A stretch of 64,000 bases of DNA from Niallia circulans (GTDB lineage Bacteria; Bacillota; Bacilli; Bacillales; Cytobacillaceae), in assembly GCF_007273535.1 (NCBI RefSeq), contig NZ_RIBP01000001.1:248001-312000 (forward strand), written 5' to 3'. A program made the position numbers and the translations under genes. The notes beneath the pieces were generated by a model. The model did not search any database, was not told where the DNA came from, and was given only the letters and a program-made list of their open reading frames with translations. How positions within the stretch are numbered: the stretch's first letter is position 1; the number at the start of each line of letters is the position of its first letter. Of the stretch, positions 27,613 to 35,701 are shown piece after piece.

Positions 27613-28065
27613 ATGACATTTGTAATGAAATTACCCTTTGTTGATACTGTAGTCGACAATAGTCTTGTAAATACATTAGTAAATGGAAAAAGGCTTGGAT
27701 ATGAGTTCCAAATTCGTTTAAGTTATTATCGAGGTCATTATTTGTCTTGTATCGAGGATTTAACCATCGTGGTAGATGGGGAAAAAGTGAAAGCGAATGA
27801 TATTAATTTCTGTCTAAACGGTAAAGAGTTTACAATGGGGCAAATTCAATATCTCATTTCGGAATTTTGGAATTGTAATGAAGCAGCTACAATTAAAGTT
27901 TATTTACCAGGTGGTTTAGAAGATGGGGAACACACCATTGATGTTACTTTATTGCTTCGTAATGCCTATATGTACATTCCAGGAAATACAGAAAACCATA
28001 ATTATGCAGTATTAGATTCCTGTGGTAGCAAAACAGTAACTTTAAGAAATGAAGAGAGGAGATAG
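27613..28065 (+). CDS. C-glycoside deglycosidase beta subunit (DUF6379), pair 1
   Basis: 150-residue beta protein with the DUF6379 pattern: GYEFQIRLSYYRGHYLSCIEDL (key part SYYRGHYLSC), VVDGEKV, an EFTMGQIQYLISEFWNC stretch and VYLPGGLEDGEHTIDVTL. This family is the small subunit of enzymes that cleave the C-C bond of 3-oxo-C-glycosides (DgpB, CarC-type, DfgB). Five bases separate it from the TIM-barrel alpha-like gene. RBS AGGAGGAG. Function inferred from family and gene order. Confidence 0.83.
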   Translation: MTFVMKLPFVDTVVDNSLVNTLVNGKRLGYEFQIRLSYYRGHYLSCIEDLTIVVDGEKVKANDINFCLNGKEFTMGQIQYLISEFWNCNEAATIKVYLPGGLEDGEHTIDVTLLLRNAYMYIPGNTENHNYAVLDSCGSKTVTLRNEERR

Positions 28066-28070
28066 CAATC

Positions 28071-29042
28071 ATGAGTAATATAAAACTAGGTGTTTCTTTA
28101 TTTAGTTTTTCAACAGATTTTGTTAAAGGAATTCTTACATTAGAAGATTGTATTCGTTCTGCTGCTGAAATTGGCGGTGAAGGATTCGAGCTTGTTGGCG
28201 CATCAATGTTGTCTACATATCCATATGCTAATGAAAAAGCAGTCAAAGAGTTTAAAGCGATGAGTGATCATTATGGAATTAAATTTGTATCCTACGGTGC
28301 GAGTGCAGATCGAGGGGTTACTTCAGACCGAGATTTAACAGATGAAGAGCTAATTCAATCTGCAATTCTTGATATTAAAACGGCGAATAAATTAGGATGT
28401 GAAATGATGAGAGTACAATATCATCTATCACCAGCAGCAATTGAACAATTAGTTTCTTATGCGGAAAACTATGGAGTTAAGTTAGGCGTAGAAATTCATA
28501 ATCCTGATAATCCATCGTCTCCTAAAATTCAGAAATATGTAGAATTATTTGAGAAACTAGGCAGTGATTATGCTGGGTTTGTGCAAGATTTTGGATGTTT
28601 TGCAACAAAACCTAACAAAGTATATTGGGATGAAGCACTTGAGAATGGGGCGCCACTTGAATTATTAGAAATGGCTGCAAACTTCCGTTATGATAATGTA
28701 CCGAAAGAGGAAGCGATGAAGAAATTAATAGAAGCAGGGGCAAATGGGGCTGTTATTGGTGCTCTACAAGGTATGTACGGTTTTGTACAATTTAGCCATA
28801 AACCAGATTTAGAGGGATTAAAACAAATTATCCCACATATTCAATACTGTCATGGTAAATTCCACTACATGCATGAACACCTTGAGGAAGCTAGTATTCC
28901 ATATGCCGATATTCTAAAAGTTCTTCATGAGTCTAACTTTAATGGATACATTATGTCTGAATACGAAGCCTCCATTGATGCAGTTGAGATGACAAGAAGA
29001 CATTTACAAATGGAACGTAATATTCTGGAAAATTTAAGATAG
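28071..29042 (+). CDS. C-glycoside deglycosidase alpha subunit-like TIM barrel protein, pair 1
   Basis: 323 residues of the sugar isomerase/epimerase fold. Metal ligands are in VKLGVEIHNPDNPSS (Glu, His), FVQDFGCFATKP (Asp), CHGKFHYMHEHLEEASIPY (His) and GYIMSEYEA (Glu). The HGKFHYM...ASIPYADIL ending is shared with the second pair (HGKFYEI...PSIPYNEII). In DgpBC/CarBC/DfgAB this fold holds the metal and the 3-oxo sugar while the aglycone phenol leaves. Placed right after the DUF6379 gene, RBS GAGAGGAG; the next feature is a terminator. Confidence 0.82.
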   Translation: MSNIKLGVSLFSFSTDFVKGILTLEDCIRSAAEIGGEGFELVGASMLSTYPYANEKAVKEFKAMSDHYGIKFVSYGASADRGVTSDRDLTDEELIQSAILDIKTANKLGCEMMRVQYHLSPAAIEQLVSYAENYGVKLGVEIHNPDNPSSPKIQKYVELFEKLGSDYAGFVQDFGCFATKPNKVYWDEALENGAPLELLEMAANFRYDNVPKEEAMKKLIEAGANGAVIGALQGMYGFVQFSHKPDLEGLKQIIPHIQYCHGKFHYMHEHLEEASIPYADILKVLHESNFNGYIMSEYEASIDAVEMTRRHLQMERNILENLR

Positions 29043-29065
29043 TAATGCTAAAAAATTTTAACTTT

Positions 29066-29106
29066 AAAGAAGAGCTCTGTACAAATTACAGGCTCTTCTT
29101 TTTTGT
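29066..29106 (+). terminator. terminator after deglycosidase pair 1
   Basis: AAAGAAGAGC / GCTCTTCTTT stem followed by TTTTG, 25 bases after the stop. Confidence 0.8.
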
Positions 29107-29275
29107 TTTTTACAATAAACAGGTGGTTGTGGTACTAAAAATAAATAAGGGAAAAAACTTATATGGTTTCTAACAAATAGATATTAAAGAAAAATATAGA
29201 TTATTAACCAATCACTTATTACTCATTAAAGTAGATTAAATATCTAAAGCATTCAGAGTAAAAAAACAATATCTA

Positions 29276-29291
29276 ATGTAAGTGGTTACAT
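29276..29291. promoter_or_regulatory. palindromic operator candidate before the GPH symporter
   Basis: ATGTAA-GTGG-TTACAT is a perfect inverted repeat close to a cre site (TGTAANCGNTTACA) with TG instead of CG in the centre. It is 88 bases before the start codon. CcpA or a LacI/AraC regulator could bind it. Confidence 0.4.
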
Positions 29292-29378
29292 TTACAATTT
29301 AAATCAGAAAGAGTGTTTTTTAAAGATAAAGTACTGCTTTTTTAATTTATTTTCAACGACAAAAAAGGGGGAAAGTTC

Positions 29379-30788
29379 ATGAGTAAAGTGAGTGTTGCAA
29401 CTGAAAATCCAGTAACTGTTATTGAGAAACAAGAAAAGCTGCGTATAGGAACTAAAGTTAGCTATGGATTAGGAGATTTTGCGAGCCAATTATTTTGGAG
29501 TTTCAGTGGTTCCTATTTAGCTATTTATTATACGGATGTCATGGGAATTGCACCAGCTGTTATTGCAATGATTATGTTATTTTCTAGAATCGCGGACGGT
29601 ATGTTTGATCCAGTCCTTGGTGCAATAGCAGATCGTACGAAATCAAAGCATGGCAGATTTAGACCTTATATCTTATATGGTACACCGTTCTTAGCGCTAT
29701 TTAGTGTATTAGCCTTTACATCACCAGCCTTCCTTGGATCTATGGATGCAAAGATTGCATGGGCTTGGTTTACATATCTTGGGTTAAGTGCCTTATACAC
29801 AGTTGTTAATATTCCGTATGGTTCATTAGCATCAGTGATAACACCAAATCCAGGCGAAAGAACAGCATTATTTTCATTTAGAATGACATTTACTAATCTA
29901 GGAAGTGTATTACTCAGTATCGCTTCTATGCCATTAATCATATTCTTTAGTGGTGGCAATGAAAATTCTTTAACTGGTAATGGATATACGATGACAGCTG
30001 TAACATTAGCAGTAATTGCAGTCCCACTATTCTATGTGCTTTTCTTTAATTCAAAAGAAGTTGTTCTTCCTATAAATAAAGCAAAAGTATCTTTTAAGGA
30101 ATCTTTTGTAAGCGTTTTATCTAGTAAATCACTTATTTTGATATTCTTTATGCTATTGACTTCATTAACGGCCTTTTTTGGTAGAATGGGTGTTCAAATC
30201 TACTATTATATGTATGTTATCAAAAGAATGGATTTAGTAGCTGTATTTATGCCCCTACCTGCGGTTGGAGCAGTAATCGGAATCTTATTATTTACTCGCT
30301 TTGGAACCAAAATTGGCAAAAAGAATTTGTTGTATATTTCATACTTCTTCTCAAGTATTTTTCTAATCGTGCTTTACTTTATAGATTTTAGCAATATCAC
30401 AATGCTATTAGTTGTAACATTCTTATTCGGATTAGCTCAATTTGGAACACCGATTGTTATGGCGATGATCCCTGATGCAATTGATGAATTGGAGTACAAA
30501 AAGGGTGTTCGTGTAGATGGTACTGCTTTTGCAGCAACAAGTTTAGCAACTAAATTTGCTAGTGCGCTTGGTGGCGCTGTAACAGTAGCATTATTAGGTT
30601 CTTTTGGATATGTAGCGAATGCAGATCAAACACGTGAAGCAATTGCTGGTATAAATTTGGTAGTAAACATATTACCAGCAATCTGTTTCTTACTAGCCAT
30701 GATTCCTGTTTTTCTATACAAATTAGATGATAATAAAACTAGAGTGATTAGAGAAGAGTTGGATGCTCAACGTGTGACTGAAAAATAA
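29379..30788 (+). CDS. GPH-family glycoside:cation symporter
   Basis: 469 residues, about 12 membrane helices, GPH family (MelB, XylP, UidB, YicJ). The signatures are KVSYGLGDFASQLFW at the first helix, ADGMFDPVLGAIADRTKSKHGRFRPY after helix 2-3 (key part DRTKSKHGRFRPY), and PDAIDELEYKKGVRVDG in the central C-half. Brings a glycoside or hexuronide into the cell with Na+ or H+. Located between the two deglycosidase pairs, the obvious uptake system for the substrate. RBS AAAAGGGGG. Confidence 0.9.
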   Translation: MSKVSVATENPVTVIEKQEKLRIGTKVSYGLGDFASQLFWSFSGSYLAIYYTDVMGIAPAVIAMIMLFSRIADGMFDPVLGAIADRTKSKHGRFRPYILYGTPFLALFSVLAFTSPAFLGSMDAKIAWAWFTYLGLSALYTVVNIPYGSLASVITPNPGERTALFSFRMTFTNLGSVLLSIASMPLIIFFSGGNENSLTGNGYTMTAVTLAVIAVPLFYVLFFNSKEVVLPINKAKVSFKESFVSVLSSKSLILIFFMLLTSLTAFFGRMGVQIYYYMYVIKRMDLVAVFMPLPAVGAVIGILLFTRFGTKIGKKNLLYISYFFSSIFLIVLYFIDFSNITMLLVVTFLFGLAQFGTPIVMAMIPDAIDELEYKKGVRVDGTAFAATSLATKFASALGGAVTVALLGSFGYVANADQTREAIAGINLVVNILPAICFLLAMIPVFLYKLDDNKTRVIREELDAQRVTEK

Positions 30789-30799
30789 TATTAAAAAAT

Positions 30800-30840
30800 A
30801 GATGCACATAACTTTTCCTAGTTATGTGCATTTTAGTTTT
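30800..30840 (+). terminator. terminator after the GPH symporter
   Basis: ATGCACATAAC / GTTATGTGCAT perfect 11-base stem with TTTTAGTTTT. Confidence 0.82.
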
Positions 30841-30900
30841 CTTAACAAAAGAATAAAAATAACATATAAATTCTTAATCTATATAAAAAGGATTTGTAGT

Positions 30901-30990
30901 GTGGATAAAAATGTAAAGGAAATAGTCAAAAGATTAGAAAGCCCTTTTTTTAGTGAAAAGTTAAAATTAGATACAGATAATGTTGAATAA
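30901..30990 (+). CDS. possible 29-residue small protein
   Basis: GTG start behind AAAAAGGAT, reading MDKNVKEIVKRLESPFFSEK and nine more residues, 31 bases before the DHA2 exporter gene. Charged and without a helix typical of membrane peptides. Could be a leader or a piece of an older regulator gene. Weak evidence. Confidence 0.3.
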   Translation: MDKNVKEIVKRLESPFFSEKLKLDTDNVE

Positions 30991-31021
30991 TAAAAATTCA
31001 ACTTAAGGAGAGAGATAAAGA

Positions 31022-32461
31022 ATGGAAAATGAAATTCTACAAACGAAATATAAAAAAAACGTACTATTGGTATTAATTTTAGTGACACTTTTTGTCGCTG
31101 TACTAAATCAAACTTTTTTGATTACAGCCCTTCCACAAATAATGGTCGATTACCATGTTGATGCTAACATAGCTCAGTGGGTAACTACCATTTTTATGTT
31201 AACAAGCGGAATAATTGTCCCAATATCCGCATTTTTTATTGCTAGATTTACAACTAGGCAATTATTCTTTGCAGCCGTTATTTCATTATTAATAGGAACG
31301 ATGTTAGCAGGAATTGCAACTAACTTTACCATCCTGATAATAGGTCGCTTAATTCAAGCAATTGGGGCTGGATTAATAATGCCGCTTGTCTCAAATATTA
31401 TCTTACAAATTACAACAAATGAAAATCGTGGCAGTGCAATGGGATTATTAATACTAGTCATTTGTTTTGGACCGGCAATTGGCCCTGCGCTTGCTGGTGC
31501 AATCATTGATTACTTTTCATGGAGATACTTATTTTTTGGCACATTTCCAGTTGTATTATGTATATTAATCGCTTCCTTCTTTATTTTACAGAATGTAACC
31601 GAGACGGATAAACATACAAAAATTGATGTTATATCAGTAGTTTTATCTACAGTGGCTTTTACTGGAATCTTATATGGTTTAAGTCTAATAGGTACATTAG
31701 GTTGGGGAGATATTATAACAATTAGTTCGATTGTGATAGGAGCTATTTCATTATATTTTTTAGTAAGAAGACAATTGAAACTACCAGATCCAATGATTGA
31801 ATTTAGAGTTTTCAAATATAAAATATTTTCGGTTTCAGCTGTTTTAGTTAGTATTGCCTTTGCAACGATGTTTGGAGTAGAAACAATCATTCCGTTATAC
31901 ACACAAAATGTCGAAGGGACTTCAGCATTGGTATCTGGTCTTATTTTATTACCAGGAGCAGTATTAATGGGGACAATGTCTCCATTTGTAGGGAAATTAA
32001 CAGATAAAATGGGAATTAAAGTATTGATTTTAATTGGTTTCTTGATTGTTACTCTTTCAACAATCCCGCTTGCGATAATTGGATTTGAAAAAACACTTTG
32101 GATGATTGTTATTTTCTATTCGCTGCGAATGATTGGGACAGGATTTCTAATGACGCCAGTACAAACAGGAGCAATGAATGCTATACCTAAGCATTTATAC
32201 AGACATGGTGTAGCGGTATATAGCACTTTAACTAATATTGCAGGTTCCATCGGTATTTCACTTATTGTAGGTTTATATACAGCTTTAGCTAAGAACTCAA
32301 GTCTAGCCGGATTAGAAACAGAAAAATATGCCTTATCTGTCACATTCGTATTTGTCACAATTATTAGTGGGCTTGGCCTTCTATTAGCCTTTAAATTAAA
32401 AGATACGACAGTTAAAGAAGAAGTAAAGCATACAAAAGAATTAAGCTCATTAAACAAGTAA
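31022..32461 (+). CDS. DHA2-type MFS multidrug/metabolite exporter
   Basis: 479 residues, about 14 helices, EmrB/QacA/LmrB type. Features are LNQTFLITALPQIMVDYHV, QWVTTIFMLTSGIIVPIS, GRLIQAIGAGLIMPLVSNII (key part GRLIQAIGAGLIMP) and CFGPAIGPALAGAIIDYFSWRYLFF (antiporter motif C). Drug:H+ antiporters of this class export hydrophobic compounds. Here it is 20 bases before a DUF6379 gene, so I infer export of a released aromatic aglycone, or possibly uptake. RBS AAGGAGAG. Confidence 0.88.
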   Translation: MENEILQTKYKKNVLLVLILVTLFVAVLNQTFLITALPQIMVDYHVDANIAQWVTTIFMLTSGIIVPISAFFIARFTTRQLFFAAVISLLIGTMLAGIATNFTILIIGRLIQAIGAGLIMPLVSNIILQITTNENRGSAMGLLILVICFGPAIGPALAGAIIDYFSWRYLFFGTFPVVLCILIASFFILQNVTETDKHTKIDVISVVLSTVAFTGILYGLSLIGTLGWGDIITISSIVIGAISLYFLVRRQLKLPDPMIEFRVFKYKIFSVSAVLVSIAFATMFGVETIIPLYTQNVEGTSALVSGLILLPGAVLMGTMSPFVGKLTDKMGIKVLILIGFLIVTLSTIPLAIIGFEKTLWMIVIFYSLRMIGTGFLMTPVQTGAMNAIPKHLYRHGVAVYSTLTNIAGSIGISLIVGLYTALAKNSSLAGLETEKYALSVTFVFVTIISGLGLLLAFKLKDTTVKEEVKHTKELSSLNK

Positions 32462-32481
32462 TAAAAATAGGAGGGAACTAC

Positions 32482-32919
32482 ATGTTTGAAAAATATCTTA
32501 TCTCAGAAAGAACTTTCCACAATGTTGAGAAAAATGACGGAATAATAGGATACGCTGTAGGGTTAAGAATCCCCTATTATCGCGGCATTACCTTATCGTG
32601 TATTAATGATATTAACTTAACAATAAATGGGGAGAGTGTTCCCCATGATGCTATGACAATTGTTGTTGAAACAGGTTCGTTTCCATATCGTGAAATTTCA
32701 ACTGTTATAAATAATAGATGGGAAATGACTGAGGAAGCTGTTGTTTTTGTGAATGCGCCTGGAGGATTGGCAGATAAAGAACATACGATTGAAGCATTTG
32801 TAAGTCTGCGAATTTCGTATCAACCACATCCAAATACAGGTGCAGACAAAAAAATATTAAAACTTGGAACAACTAGAAATGTAGATGAGGAGGTTATGAA
32901 AAATGGCAGAAACAATTAA
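32482..32919 (+). CDS. C-glycoside deglycosidase beta subunit (DUF6379), pair 2
   Basis: 145 residues. It shares with pair 1 the segments GLRIPYYRGITLSCINDI, NGESVP, NNRWEM and NAPGGLADKEHTIEA, but is clearly diverged, so the two pairs probably serve different glycosides. Its end overlaps the alpha-like gene by 17 bases, with the next RBS (GAGGAGG) inside this coding region. Confidence 0.82.
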   Translation: MFEKYLISERTFHNVEKNDGIIGYAVGLRIPYYRGITLSCINDINLTINGESVPHDAMTIVVETGSFPYREISTVINNRWEMTEEAVVFVNAPGGLADKEHTIEAFVSLRISYQPHPNTGADKKILKLGTTRNVDEEVMKNGRNN

Positions 32920-33886
32920 AACGGGAGTTTCATTATACAGTTATCAAGAAGAATTCTATACAGGAAAGTTAGATTTAGAAAGATGTATTCAAGAGGTGGC
33001 TAAGTCAGGTGCAAAAGGAGTAGAGATATTACCTGAACAAATGATTAAAGGATTCCCGCATATTCCTGACTCTTTTTATGAAACTTGGCATGGCTGGATG
33101 GAAAAATATGATCTTACACCGATAGCATATGATGCGTTTTTAGAACTTAAATTATTTCCTAATCGTATCACAACGCTTGATGAATCAGTTGAGATGATGA
33201 AAAGAGATATCTCGATTGCTAATAAACTAGGATGTAAGGTATTAAGAACTCTTGTTGCTACACCAATTGAGGTAATAGACGCATCGCTAGAATATGCAGA
33301 AGAAAAAGACATAAAAATAGCTTTAGAGGTTCATGCCCCATTCACTTTCGGTACTCCTTGGTTTGAAGAGAGGATGGAATTTATTCAAAAAACGGGAACA
33401 AAGTGGTTTGGAATTATGCCTGATTTAGGTGTTTTTGTGAAGCGCATGCCGAGTGTGATGGAAGATTGGCATATTCGACACGGTGCAAATCCTAAAATCG
33501 TTGAATATGTAAGCGGTAACTATATGAATAGAGCAGATATGAAAGCAGTTGAGAAAGAAGTACAAAATATGGTTAGTGCAAATGAATATGATAAATTGTT
33601 CGCACGATTAGGTACCCATATGGTGTACACAGATCCCCTAATTTTAGAAGACTACATTCCTTATATCATGCATGTGCATGGAAAGTTTTATGAGATTAAT
33701 AGCCAGATTGAAGAGCCCAGCATTCCTTACAATGAAATTATTTCCGTCCTGAAAAACAATGGATACACAGGGTATGTAAATAGTGAATATGAAGGAAATC
33801 GTCATATTCAGGATTATAAAGAGGTAGATAGTATCGAACAAGTTCAGAGACATCAAAAATTATTGCATAAGATTATTCATAATTAG
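32903..33886 (+). CDS. C-glycoside deglycosidase alpha subunit-like TIM barrel protein, pair 2
   Basis: 327 residues. Ligand segments are IKIALEVHAPFTFG (Glu, His), GIMPDLGVFVKRMP (Asp), MHVHGKFYEINSQ (His) and GYVNSEYEGNR (Glu). Same architecture as pair 1 with low overall identity. The 17-base overlap with its DUF6379 partner implies stoichiometric synthesis, as expected for a heteromeric enzyme. Family relatives cleave 3-oxo-C-glycosides; simple isomerase activity is the alternative. Confidence 0.82.
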   Translation: MAETIKTGVSLYSYQEEFYTGKLDLERCIQEVAKSGAKGVEILPEQMIKGFPHIPDSFYETWHGWMEKYDLTPIAYDAFLELKLFPNRITTLDESVEMMKRDISIANKLGCKVLRTLVATPIEVIDASLEYAEEKDIKIALEVHAPFTFGTPWFEERMEFIQKTGTKWFGIMPDLGVFVKRMPSVMEDWHIRHGANPKIVEYVSGNYMNRADMKAVEKEVQNMVSANEYDKLFARLGTHMVYTDPLILEDYIPYIMHVHGKFYEINSQIEEPSIPYNEIISVLKNNGYTGYVNSEYEGNRHIQDYKEVDSIEQVQRHQKLLHKIIHN

Positions 33887-33930
33887 AATAAATATAAGCT
33901 GCTTTTTTCTTAAGCACTTGTTTAATTGGT

Positions 33931-33977
33931 TGTAAAAATATAATTAGATTAAAATCCAATCTTATTATATTTTTACA
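33931..33977. repeat. long hairpin directly before the ROK kinase ribosome site
   Basis: Two 20-base arms starting TGTAAAAATATAAT and ending in ATTATATTTTTACA, one mismatch, 7-base loop. The AGGAGG of the kinase begins within three bases of the hairpin. It may end transcription of pair 2, act as an attenuator, or be an operator. Confidence 0.65.
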
Positions 33978-33989
33978 CAGGAGGTTAAT

Positions 33990-34943
33990 ATGAAAAAATT
34001 AATCGGAATAGATTTAGGTGGGACTACAATTAAATTTGCCATTCTAACTGAAAATGGAGAAGTGCAACAGAAATGGAGTATGGAAACGGATATCAGCAAC
34101 GATGGAAAAAACATTGTTCCAAATATCGTTGAATCTATAAAGGATCATTTAGGGACATATGGCTTATCAAATGAAGATATTATTGGCATTGGAATGGGGT
34201 CTCCTGGTTCTGTGGATGTAGAAAGCGGAACTGTTATTGGAGCATATAACTTAAATTGGGGAGCATTACAACCGGTAAAAGAGCAGATAGAAAGCGGGAC
34301 AGGAATTCCTTTTTTTATTGATAACGATGCAAACGTTGCTGCGCTTGGCGAACAATGGCTTGGTGCAGGAAAGGGGAGTGAAAATGTTGTATTTGTGACA
34401 CTTGGCACAGGTGTTGGTGGTGGAATTATAGCGGAAGGGAAATTAGTTCATGGTGTTGGTGCAGCTGGTGAAATTGGTCATATTAATGTGGATCCAAATG
34501 GTTACACATGTACTTGTGGAAATATAGGTTGTTTAGAGACAGTCGCTAGTGCTACAGGAATTATACGCCTTGCAAGAGATATGTCAGACCAATATGCTGG
34601 AGATTCAAATTTGAAATTTTTGATTGATGATGGTCAGCAATTGACAGCTAAGATAGTAATGGATCAGGCAAAGGAAAATGATCCTTTAGCAGTGAAAGTA
34701 TTGGATAGATTTAATTTCTATTTAGGTCTAGCTTGTGGAAACATCGCCAATGTTCTCCATCCTGAAACGATTGTTCTTGGTGGTGGGGTTTCTGCAGCTG
34801 GGCAAATATTAATTAATGGCATAAATCACTATTTTCAAAAGTATACATTTCCACAAATAAGAAATACCACTAAAATAAAATTTGCAGAACTAGGAAATGA
34901 TGCAGGTGTAATTGGCGCAGCATCTTTGGTGAGAACGCGATAA
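33990..34943 (+). CDS. glcK: ROK-family glucokinase
   Basis: 317 residues. Phosphate loop IGIDLGGTTIKFAI, catalytic Asp in FFIDNDANVAALGEQ (about residue 105), GTGVGGGII, zinc/ROK motif GYTCTCGNIGCLE and a final NDAGVIGAA. ATP-dependent phosphorylation of glucose to glucose 6-phosphate in the cytosol. Last gene of the island, matching release of free glucose after deglycosylation. RBS AGGAGG just behind a long hairpin. Confidence 0.93.
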   Translation: MKKLIGIDLGGTTIKFAILTENGEVQQKWSMETDISNDGKNIVPNIVESIKDHLGTYGLSNEDIIGIGMGSPGSVDVESGTVIGAYNLNWGALQPVKEQIESGTGIPFFIDNDANVAALGEQWLGAGKGSENVVFVTLGTGVGGGIIAEGKLVHGVGAAGEIGHINVDPNGYTCTCGNIGCLETVASATGIIRLARDMSDQYAGDSNLKFLIDDGQQLTAKIVMDQAKENDPLAVKVLDRFNFYLGLACGNIANVLHPETIVLGGGVSAAGQILINGINHYFQKYTFPQIRNTTKIKFAELGNDAGVIGAASLVRTR

Positions 34944-34976
34944 TAATTATATAAACGCTGAAAGTTAGTTCTGTAC

Positions 34977-35018
34977 CCCAAAAGTTAGAGTTGAAATCTA
35001 ACTTTTGGGGTTTTTTTT
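34977..35018 (+). terminator. strong hairpin with T-run at an IS3-type end
   Basis: CCCCAAAAGTTAGA / TCTAACTTTTGGGG perfect stem and eight T. Terminator for the kinase gene and, at the same time, the left-end leader of an IS3/IS150-type element whose orfA start follows. Confidence 0.8.
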
Positions 35019-35084
35019 ATGGCTAAATATAGTGAGAATTTCAAACAGAAAATTGCTCAAGATTATTTCAATAGTCCTTTATAA
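35019..35084 (+). pseudogene. IS3-family orfA stub
   Basis: MAKYSENFKQKIAQDYFNSP and Leu, then TAA. This is the usual first ~20 residues of IS150-type OrfA, normally 150 residues or more. The rest of the element is absent here, so only the left end remains at the border of the sugar island. Confidence 0.7.
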
Positions 35085-35203
35085 AAGATGATACTGGTTA
35101 TTTATTACTTTTATGGACTTTTTTAAAATCACTGTTAAAATTTTTAAAAGAAAATTGTATACTTTTTTCTTCTTCATTCGTCTTATAAGAACAGGGGGGA
35201 GAG

Positions 35204-35701
35204 ATGAATAATTCAGATGATTTAAGAAGTTTAAATTCGGAACTGAATGTTGTTTATCGATATTTAAGAAAATTGAAGATATCACATGAAGATGCAGAAG
35301 ATATTGTACAGGAAACGGCATACAAATTTCTTCAGTATTATGATTCAATAAGAAATAAAAAAATACGAAGTTGGCTAATACGTGTGGCACTCAATTTTCA
35401 TTATGATCAAACTCGAAAAAATAGTAGAGTCAAGCTTGACCTAAGGGAGGATCAAGTGAAAACACTCTCGAAGGATTTACCGGAAGAGATTCTTTTGAGT
35501 CACGAAAAATGGTCTGAAATTGAATATATTTTATCTAAACTAAAGCCGACATACAGAGAATTATTACTTCTTAAATACATATGGGAATTAAAATACGATG
35601 AGATAGCTGAAATTCTTGATTTAAAGGCAAATAACATAAAAACATCCTTATTTCGAGCAAGAAAGGAATTTGCGAAACTGTACAAGGAGGTTTACAGATG
35701 A
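35204..35701 (+). CDS. ECF-type RNA polymerase sigma factor
   Basis: 165 residues. Region 2 has EDAEDIVQETAYKFLQYYD and IRSWLIRVALNFHYDQTRK; region 4 has LSKLKPTYRELLLLKYIWELKYDEIAEIL with SLFRARKEFAKL. Binds core RNA polymerase and directs it to a stress promoter set. RBS GGGGGGAGAG before ATG. Overlaps the anti-sigma gene by four bases. Confidence 0.92.
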   Translation: MNNSDDLRSLNSELNVVYRYLRKLKISHEDAEDIVQETAYKFLQYYDSIRNKKIRSWLIRVALNFHYDQTRKNSRVKLDLREDQVKTLSKDLPEEILLSHEKWSEIEYILSKLKPTYRELLLLKYIWELKYDEIAEILDLKANNIKTSLFRARKEFAKLYKEVYR

